Positions 56,413 through 64,000 of a DNA stretch of 64,000 bases are shown in pieces. Below the pieces are notes generated by a model. It was given only the letters and a program-made list of their open reading frames with translations, ran no database searches and had not been told where the DNA came from. How positions within the stretch are numbered: the first letter of the stretch is position 1; each line of letters starts with the position of its first letter. Origin of the DNA: Lineus longissimus (lineage: Eukaryota > Nemertea > Pilidiophora > Heteronemertea > Lineidae). A program made the position numbers and the translations under genes. Where the stretch lies: positions 15,579,501 to 15,643,500 of the forward strand of contig NC_088308.1 of NCBI RefSeq assembly GCF_910592395.1, given 5' to 3'.

Positions 56413-57421
56413 ATGAGGACAAAGGCGAGGAGATTGATAGGAAAACGGGGTCCGAGGTGCCCTAGGGCATCGAATGCAGCAATGAGAACAATGTTCAAGA
56501 GCGGACACGTGCGGAGTGGAGGTGTCGAGGTGGTGAGCGACGACGAACGAGAAGTAGGCCTACAGCCCGCATGGAGACGACTCACGCCCCAGGAGTACGG
56601 ACAGGTCACAACGATGGGACACGACGGCAAAAGACACATACCGGATATTAATAACCGTACTGCCAAGAATGTCAACTTACTACGGGTCAACATGAAAGAC
56701 GACACTGATGATGAGATGGAGATACCAGATGAGACCATGGAGCATGATCACGAGAGTTTCGTTGTTCAGACAACCAAACTGATGGATGTGCTCAACGACG
56801 TTAACAGGGCCCATAGCGAATATCACGTGAACTGTCAGCCGATATTCAAATATGGAGAGGTACGTAAGCAGGGGGTATGTTGTTCAGTCACTGTGGTGTG
56901 TAAAAACTGTGGTTTTGATTCGAAATTGTATAAACTTTTTGAGGACATAGACACTGGCAAGCGCGGACGAAAAGCCGCTCTTCCAAATGTTGCATTACAG
57001 ATTGCGTTGCAGGACACAATGATTGGCAACGAGAGTATGAGTTACATACTGAGAATGATGGGAATCCCGCCCCCCTGTAGGAGTATCATGAAAAAGCAGG
57101 CAAATAAAGTTGGTGAAGAAACAGTTAAAATGAATGTGGCCGATATGGCAGACATACGCGAGAACTTGAAAAGGATACTGCGCCTAAGAAATCAGGACGA
57201 CACAGGAATCAATGTCCAAGCTGATGGCCGCTATAATAGTTTACACCTCACTTCGAGGAACAAGATGGGCCGTTGTGCGAGCACAATGACTGGATTATGT
57301 GATGAAAATGTGACAGATGAACACAAAATCATTGACATTGAGGTTAAAACAAAACTCTGCTGGATAGGGGCTGCAATGCGGGCGAAAGGTTTTGAAGTTA
57401 AATGTGGTACCGACACACACT
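56413..57421 (+). pseudogene. DDE transposase (Mutator-like, PF20700-type), N-terminal part
   Basis: Opens with a basic N-terminus (MRTKARRLIGKRGPRCPRAS). A cysteine pair at CSVTVVCKNCGF is followed by the helical block NVALQIALQDTMIG...MGIPPP and the first catalytic aspartate in NVQADGRYNS, then IIDIEVKTKLC. This resembles transposases grouped by Pfam as a mutator-like transposase domain; a Kolobok-type assignment is the alternative. Homology stops at KCGTDTH (57,420). Sequence that should follow is found inverted just downstream, so the break is an inversion rather than a simple stop. Confidence 0.75.
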
Positions 57422-57424
57422 TGG

Positions 57425-57690
57425 CCCTTGCCTTCACCTAGCCATTTCAGCTGAGCGCCAGGCCCTTGGTCCTCTTGTTGTTGCATCAGTTAACCCGTTG
57501 AATGAACTGGAATCACCATCTGTAGTCAAATGTTCTACATGTAGGCCCTGTTTCTCAAAAGTCTCGGCAAATGCAACCCCAAGATCATATTCTCTGAATG
57601 CATCTGCCTCAGGAAAGTTAGCCGTGCACTTCGAGTGTCGTTCGTCAACGTTTGTGCCAGTGGCACCGTTATTAACAGGCAACGTGAAGC
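57425..57690 (-). pseudogene. Inverted middle segment of the same transposase
   Basis: Read on the minus strand it encodes HSKCTANFPEADAFREYDLG, then FAETFEKQGLHVEHLTTDGDSSSFNGL. This is the block carrying the second catalytic aspartate (TTDGDS), expected directly after the preceding N-terminal part. It lies in reverse orientation between the two forward parts, so the second catalytic residue is separated from the others. Confidence 0.7.
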
Positions 57691-60344
57691 TATAACGTCT
57701 AGCACGCAGAAGTGCTGGTGCGAAGACCTTCTTGCTATATCAGTGCATGCTGAAGTACTGAGTTGACGTCACCCTGCTATATGACGTAAAGTCATTTCTA
57801 TTGCCGTTGCAGTAGTGGGGTGTGTGATGACGTCAAGGAGTTGTGTGGTGACGTCAAAGAGTGGAGTCCTTGTCTTCATGCAGCGTAGGTGGAACTAATA
57901 ACATGCACATTGACACAAGGTACATAATTATTACAGTGTATTTTGTGAGGTGGGGCCTGGTGCTTTACAATGGTCAAATGAACCGACTGTTGTCTGGACA
58001 TTGATGAAGTGGATGCAGCCAAATGTTTGGGACGGTCTTTTTTGTATGTGAAGAAAAGAAGATAAAGAGTTGGTTAACAAAATGAACTTTATTAGTGTGA
58101 CAGATATTTGATGCCTTTCGGCAGATATTTGAAGCGCCTTGCGGCAGATATTTGTTGCCTTGCGGCAGATATTTGATAACGCTCTCCGGGAATGGAAAGC
58201 AGTAAAACGAGTAAGCACACCTTACTCTGAATGTGGGAACAGCAAGTGCTTTCCTGGACTTGAAATGTGCCAACGACTCCTCTTGCAATAACCAACAACA
58301 GTAAATCTGTAAAAAAAGAGAAGAGAAATTAACACTGACTGAATAAAAAAGGGTGACATAGACGGGGAAATGTACACCACCGGATACAGTCTGTGCTTGA
58401 CCAGCCATCGGTCAGATGATATCCTGAACAAGGCATCTATGGAAGCAAATCCAGAAAGAGACTTAACCTTCGAAGGGCACACTTATTACTCAGTGAAAAG
58501 TCAGTCCTGTGGGCTGTTTTCCAATTCAAAATAAAAGTGTAACCTCTTTAAATTAGTCTCACAGACTGAACCATAACACTCAACATCCAACCGTGCCCAC
58601 ATGATGTGAGCCGAGAGCTGGGCTAAAGATGAGCGAGTGGTGTACTACATTTTGAAAATTGTCTATCGTCTACGACATGTGACAGAACAGGATCTAGTGG
58701 ACTTAATGATGAGGTACTATCAAATAAGGTGTCCATCAATTGAATCATGAGGGCCTGTTGAGTTATCCTCTTAGGCTATCGTTTTTGTCTTTTTTTTACA
58801 GCCAACAGTACAACCATGCACAGCGCAGTGTACAGACAGTACAGGATTGCAAACCAAAAACATGAGCATTGCTGCCTAACGAAAATGCAGTGGAATTCAT
58901 ACTACGATGTCATACTGTGACTTTCAAAATAATTTTTTTCACGGCCAATGACCAGACAGGGAGAAAACAAACGTAAATGGCGAGATTTGTTGCAAAATTG
59001 CCAACCACAACAACTCAGGGACCGTAGCCAAAATGGCCGACGGCGAATTCTCCGGTCGCTCGCGCAGTCCATAAACAAGCATCAATTTTACCAACTTTGG
59101 GTGCAAGCTACAGAACTGTTAGAAATACATCTAAACAACATAAATATACAGTTAAAAGTGCATAAAAATCCCGTTTCAACCTCCGGGCGCTATCTTTTTT
59201 TCTCCGCCAGACTTCGGGCCCTACCGGTCGTTATTTAGTGCGACCGCAACCAGAGTGTTTATCAAGATCTTTCGCGGTTTTAATTGCGCGTTTTAGGCAG
59301 ATTAATCAATTATTACATGCATGCATTATATATCACCGAAATGATAATTGCGTAGGCTATTTGAAACTCAGTTCAGATATTATTTTCGATCTTTGAACTG
59401 AATTAAGGCGAGTGATTCTTGACACCCGGTCGACAAATCAGGACTTGCAAAATTCACGTGAGATCGCTTGCATCATCGGCACGTTTGAAAGCCGAATTTC
59501 ACAAATTCCACAAATGTTTATCACATACTATATGTATCACCACAAAGGTAACTCTCTAGACTATTTGAAACCAAGTTCAGATACTTATTTTCACAAAAAT
59601 TCGAAGCTATGCAAGCGATTTTTCAGTGGTAGAGATCGACGGAAACAAATTTCTCGCTCTAAAATGACATGAGATGAGCACCAACTTTCGCTAATTTGTG
59701 AACAAAATTTCCGCAATATTATAAAAAAACTATGATAAATCTGAATTATATAGACTCTTTGCAGTACCTTCACAAATTTCAGGTACATGGTCATGTTGAT
59801 TAAAAGAGTATCAACCGATTGAACATGAGAAAGTTCACTGACCTTCATTGAAGCAGCGACTACCGCCATTTTTAAATGGTGGCATCTCTTCTATCGATCG
59901 GCCAATCAGCAGCACTGCTTGCAAAAAAGTTGAGCCACCGCCAAATTTGAAATCGCCAAAATTCAGTCAATGTGCCTGCAGCGCCAATTGGCGGTGAAAA
60001 CTATATTAATTCCATTAAAAGTAAAAAATGAAAAAATATTTAAAAATATTCAGCCATATTTGAAATCAATATTTGCTGTGTGGACCGAGGTAAAAAGGGA
60101 AAGAAATCTAAACGCGAAATGACCTCATTCTCTTAATATAGGTCGGATCGCGCTGATTTTTCGTTTTTTGAGTTCACCTTGGGCAACTCCTAATTTACCA
60201 CCGTCAACGAAGTGGCTGGGCCTTCCCGGTCAGAAATGTCCAATTTTGTCCACATATGGGTTCCTAGATGGATGGATGGATTGCAGGACGGACACCATTT
60301 GAACAGCTATTCTACTAGCTCCGCTGACTTTGTCAGCTGAGCTA
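57691..60344. other. 2.65-kb insertion/rearranged DNA between transposase parts
   Basis: No gene recognised. It contains repeated TGACGTCA-like motifs at about 57,760-57,860 and a four-copy ~21-23-bp minisatellite with CAGATATTTG at 58,101, 58,122, 58,145 and 58,166. It ends at 60,250-60,344 with the GGATGGATGGA...gctgagctaaaaa terminus also seen at 3,680-3,780. At least its right part is therefore an interspersed repeat inserted in the transposase gene. Confidence 0.5.
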
Positions 60345-61178
60345 AAAAAGCTCTTCGGCGGCTTATTCACGGTGAAGCATCAACTTGACTCTATACATCT
60401 GCACCAAGCCCAGACGCGTGCAGGACATAGAGCTGAATTCAGTAAAGGTATGTTCCCGGGACGTACTGCAGAGGAGAGAACACTGTTAAAAACAACGTTT
60501 CTGAATGATCTTAGGGTAAGGTCATCCAAGATTTTGCAATCTCTATTCAAGCGCTGCAACGGTGATCTCGACAGGATCATGGGATACCTGTATGACACTG
60601 TTGCCTGTGTTGTGAACTGTTATGGTGGTGACTGCACTGGTTGTCCACAGAACGAATTCTCACTGAGCTCAGGCACAACTGGTTCTTGGTGGCACAAATC
60701 AACACGATGGTCATCTTACGGTGAGATTCCCAAGTTTAAAATGACAGTGATTGACAAGAACTTGGTACATCTCGTTTTGGAGGTATGCCTTAGTAAAGGA
60801 GCGTTGCGACAGCTGAGTCTTGGTGTGACAACCCAGGGGGTTGAGTCCAAGAATCGATGTCTGTCGGCCAGCGATCCTAAGATTGTGACCAGGAGCAGGA
60901 ACTCAACCCCTCGTATCCATTCAGCAGCCCACAGAATGAACCATAACATAGCCGAGAGCGGGCGACGGAAACTAAAGTGGTTCAACATCGAAGTCGATAC
61001 TTGTTGCCGCCCAATGAAAGCACTGGACAGAATTGCAATGAACAGGCAGTACACAGTCAGGTACCAACGGAGTGCTAGACACCAGAAGTTAGCTGGTGTT
61101 TTGAAAAACATCAGGGCAACAGATTACTTCACGAAAAAGAAAAAGAAAACCAGGGGTGGTGACTACAAGAAACATGTG
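60345..61178 (+). pseudogene. DDE transposase, C-terminal part
   Basis: It begins inside the domain (LDSIHLHQAQTR, MFPGRTAEERTLLKTTF) and continues with CYGGDCTGC and NWW-like GSWWHKS. The third catalytic residue is the glutamate in TTQGVESKNRCLSASDPK, followed by SRNSTPRIHSAA. The frame stays open to 61,274, but from about 61,179 it reads into the LTR of Gypsy-2, so the natural C-terminus is displaced. Together with the two upstream parts it makes a scrambled DDE gene. Confidence 0.75.
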
Positions 61179-61331
61179 ATGTTGCGTGGTGTCTTCGGTT
61201 GGGCCACGGCCCACTCGGAAGTCGTCAATGTAGTTTACTTTCCACATGTCTTGAATAAAGTTGTTAGATTCTAGCCGGCATAATTATCTCCTCACTGTGT
61301 CTTCTCATCGATCATCTTGCTTGACGAAACA
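61179..61331 (+). mobile_element. Gypsy-2 5' LTR
   Basis: About 153 bp from TGTTGCGTGG to GACGAAACA, with GAATAAAG at about 61,254. It is directly followed by the primer-binding-site-like TGGTGACAGC (61,332-61,341), shared with the fragment at 15,352-15,361. The exact start is uncertain because the 3' LTR is outside the window. Confidence 0.55.
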
Positions 61332-61550
61332 TGGTGACAGCTGTAAAGAACTCCAAACAACTCTCAATGCTGTCGAAATCTAGAATCTGACCGTGATCGA
61401 GGCCAAAGTCGAACTCTCAGTACCGGCCAAACCGCGCAGTGCTCAGCTGCACAGGGTGTACCAGCATAGTGCAAATCGTGTGCATTCGTACAGTGGATGT
61501 ACAGATCAAGGTCGCTGCCAACTTTCATTCTCCTCGAAGCTGCTGCAGTT

Positions 61551-61860
61551 ATGTTTGAGCCTCCTGTTGCTGCTGCTGCAGCTGCCCCCCCCCCCCCCCC
61601 GTGATCCTGCCCCTGTGCATGGAATCCGTCCCCCTCAACCTCCAAACCTGGATGGGGGGCACTCTGCTGAAAATTGGAAAATTTTCAAGCAAAACGAACG
61701 AATTGGACGAATTACTCGATCATTACGAACCTTGACAAGCAGACCCGAGCATATTAAGTTGCCTTACTACTGCATACGCTTGGGGACGACGGTCTGAGGA
61801 TCTACAATGGTTTCAAGTTTGAAACTGAGGAAAACAAACGTACTGTTGACGAAGTTTTGG
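61551..61860 (+). pseudogene. Gypsy-2 Gag N-terminus, frame broken at a C run
   Basis: The ATG at 61,551 opens MFEPPVAAAAA, then a 16-base C run (61,585-61,600). Beyond it the Gag-like continuation (GIRPPQPPNLDGGHSAENWK) lies in another frame, with further frame changes before 61,857. The C run is a likely slippage site or a sequencing/assembly error. Confidence 0.65.
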
Positions 61861-63060
61861 CTAAGTTTGATAACTTCGCCATTGGAGAAATCAACGAAAC
61901 GTTTGAACGATTTGTCTTCAATCAACGGAATCAAAAGACTGATGAAACTTTCGAGACGTTTCTTGCTGCTATTCGGTTGCTAGTGAAGACTTGCAATTAT
62001 CACAAGGAGACTGTGAACTCTATCTTGAGGGATCGAATAGTCCTTGGCATAAGTGATCGTGAAACTCAGAAGCGACTGCTGCGGGAGCGTGGCCTGACCC
62101 TGGATGGCTGCATCGCAATATGCAAAACGTCAGAGAATGCGGAGGCCCATGAAAAGGCCATGAATGCTGACTCATCGGTAAACTTTGTGAAGCGCTCTAG
62201 CAAAAACCGCACTAAGTCTAAGATGGCGCCACCGACTCAGAAAACTGGTGCTACACCATCTCAAACTGCTAGAGATTGCAAGTTTTGTGGTCGTACTCAC
62301 ATTATGCGCAAATCTGAATGTCCTGCGTGGGGCAAATCGTGTCAAAATTGCCAAGGTCTGAACCATTTTGCCGCAAAGTGTACAAAGCAGGGCAAAACCA
62401 AGAAAGTAAACCAACTCCTAGATGAGGACTCTGAGCTAGATGATGATGACTGTGAGTGGATTGATTCTATTCGACCTGGTAATGGTCACTCACCGAAAGA
62501 TGTACGATGCCGGATGATGTTGACCGATTCCCGACAGGAAGTCACATTCCAGGTGGACACTGGAGCGTCCGTCAACTTGATTCCTCTACGATTGGCTTTC
62601 CATACTGAGCTTTCTCCCACAATGAAACGCCTAAAAATTCACCCGGTAGGATCGTGTAGGCTTGTGGTTGGTAATCCAAAAAACCGTAAGCGCTACTCAG
62701 TTGAGTTTGTTGTTGTAAAGGAGAACCTGATGCCTCTTCTTGGTCTCAAGGCTGCGCAAGGGATGAAACTCGTCACGGTCAACGACTCCATTATGGAACG
62801 CATCGCAGCTGTGAGCGTTTTAGACAAGTTTGCTGATGTGTTTGACGGCAAGCTTGGGAAACTCCCAGGCACCGTGCACCTAGAAGTTGATGAAGGTGTT
62901 ATGCCTGTTGTAACACCATCGCGCCGCATACCAGTGGCACCTCTTGCTAAGCTTAGGCCAGAGCTAGAGCGTTTATCTGACATTGATGTGCTTGCCAGAG
63001 TTGAGCAACCAACTCCCTGGGTCAGCCAACTTGTCCTAGCTGAAAAGAAATCTGGAGAAC
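61857..63060 (+). CDS. Gypsy-2 Gag, nucleocapsid and protease (partial polyprotein)
   Basis: A single open frame carries the Gag core (FDNFAIGEINETFERFVFNQ, TFETFLAAIRLLVKTC), two zinc knuckles (CKFCGRTHIMRKSECPAW, CQNCQGLNHFAAKC) and the aspartic protease with a normal DTG (FQVDTGASVNLIP, 62,547 onward). It then reads into the start of reverse transcriptase (PTPWVSQLVLAEKKSGEL) at 63,060. Gag, protease and reverse transcriptase share one frame here, unlike Gypsy-1, where a frameshift separates them. Its start codon is not defined because early Gag is frameshifted. Confidence 0.8.
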
Positions 63061-63061
63061 T

Positions 63062-64000
63062 CGAGCCTCCTCACCACCTTTCAGACTCCTTTTGGTCGTT
63101 ACCGGTGGAAGCGTCTACCCTTTGGCTTGAATGTCGCGTCTGAGATTTTCCAAAGGAAATTGCTCGAAGCCATCGACGGGCTCACTGGAGTCGAATGCAT
63201 CGCCGATGACGTCGTCATTCATGGAAGGAACACTGAGGAACATGATCGCAACCTGGAAGCTTTCCTACAACGCTGCCGAGAGAAAGGGATCAAATTAAAC
63301 ATCGCAAAGCTTGAACTGCGATTATCTGAGATAACTTTCATGGGACACATGGTTACTGAACGTGGTTTACAGGCTGATCCAGAGAAAGTGCGAGCTGTTG
63401 AGAGCATGTCCGCTCCTACTAACTTGGAGGGACTGCGACGTTTCCTGGGAGTGGCAAACTATCTCGCAAAATTTCTCCCTAATCTGACTGAGGTGACGAC
63501 ACCTATGCGCAATCTCACAAAAAAAGATGTGCCGTTCGTCTGGTCGCAGACTCAACAAACAGCCTTCGAAACTGTAAAGCGCCTTGTCACTCAAGCCCCT
63601 GTTCTGGCATTCTATGATCAAACCAAGGAACTCCTGCTAGAAAACGATGCATGTGAGCATGGCGTTGGATCTGTCCTGCTCCAAGGTGGCCGCCCAATCG
63701 CATTTGCAAGCAGATCGCTTACCGAGACTGAACAACGCTGGGCCCAAATTGAGAAAGAGATGCTGGCTGTGGTCTTTGGCTTGGAAAAGTTCCACCATTA
63801 TACCTACGGCCGCATGGTAGATGTGGTAACTGACCATAAGCCGCTAGTGTCAATAATCACGAAACCGCTCTGTAAAGCGCCCAGGCGGCTACAGTCGCTC
63901 CTTCTAAGGACTCAGAAGTATCAGATCAATCTAGCCTACAAGCCTGGAACCTCCATCCCTATTGCAGACACGCTGTCTCGCGCGCCACTTCCCGAAACTG
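63062..64000 (+). pseudogene. Gypsy-2 reverse transcriptase (internally deleted) and RNase H
   Basis: At 63,060-63,064 the sequence jumps from the linker (SGEL) to the block SLLTTFQTPFGRYRW, in another frame. About 60 residues present in Gypsy-1 are missing, including the first catalytic aspartate block. After this come ECIADDVVIHG, FMGHMVTERGL, FLGVANYLAKFLPNL, then RNase H (DACEHGVGSVLLQGG, EKEMLAVVFGLEKF, VTDHKPL) and ADTLSRAP up to the window edge, open throughout. The missing block should make the enzyme inactive. Confidence 0.85.

Larger units (their letters stand above)
61332..64000 (+). mobile_element. Ty3/Gypsy retrotransposon (Gypsy-2), runs off the window
   Basis: Primer-binding site, Gag, zinc knuckles, protease, reverse transcriptase and RNase H are recognisable in order. 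It is better preserved than Gypsy-1 and of the same lineage, judged by similar knuckle, protease and reverse transcriptase wording. It inserted into the end of the DDE transposase. Defects are frame changes in early Gag and an in-frame loss inside reverse transcriptase. Integrase and the 3' LTR lie beyond 64,000. Confidence 0.85.

Noticed and set aside
58222-58482. Minus-strand hydrophobic frame within the interrupted DDE transposase
   Set aside because: No similarity to the expected transposase blocks; it falls in inserted or repeat DNA.

Overview
This is eukaryotic, intron-bearing, AT-rich DNA with no prokaryotic features. Frequent TAGGCCTA-type words, a tRNA-derived SINE with the 'GTGTCCTTGAGCAAGGCACTT'-like core, Ty3/Gypsy, BEL/Pao, piggyBac, hAT-like and Mutator-like (MULE) elements suggest a marine invertebrate, most likely an echinoderm; this is inference, not proof. 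I see no convincing ordinary host protein-coding gene, tRNA, rRNA or CRISPR array. Nearly everything recognisable is transposable-element (TE) sequence, much of it nested.

Layout. 1-10,690: a piggyBac-derived element (91-885), old dispersed repeats with a nested SINE, degenerate duplications, a 301-bp tandem repeat and a hAT-like element (9053-9665). 10,690-15,532: a decayed Gypsy element plus an opposite-strand LTR/PBS/gag fragment. 15,533-19,466: no genes. 19,467-40,958: a nested cluster. Its framework is a ~1.2-1.45 kb repeat family, called 'U' here (copies U1-U4, TA target duplications). One copy (U2) is split by element 'X' (21,119-37,302), a 16.2-kb DNA element with terminal inverted repeats and a 9-bp target-site duplication. 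X carries a complete-looking FAR1/MULE/SWIM transposase gene reading inward from its right end (minus strand, one intron, about 792 codons). It also carries a four-copy tandem array of a 1,902-bp unit. The first exon of the transposase gene is cut by a 1,435-bp non-autonomous element with its own 94-bp TIRs and 9-bp duplication; removing the element and one duplication copy leaves a continuous frame in phase with the next exon.

40,961-48,300: a LINE 3' end, a zinc-finger ORF with one in-frame stop, and a long-TIR element (45,345-47,100). 48,323-51,440: a decayed Gypsy split by a third 9-bp-TSD element (49,470-50,762) whose TIR is built from five 8-bp modules. 51,450-55,259: a rearranged BEL/Pao element on the minus strand. 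56,413-61,178: a broken DDE transposase whose middle catalytic segment is inverted and whose C-terminal part lies 2.6 kb away. 61,179-64,000: a second, better preserved Gypsy element running off the window.

Main result: the 16-kb X element, its interrupted transposase gene and its internal tandem array. All coordinates were read by eye; homology statements rest on recognised motifs, not on searches.
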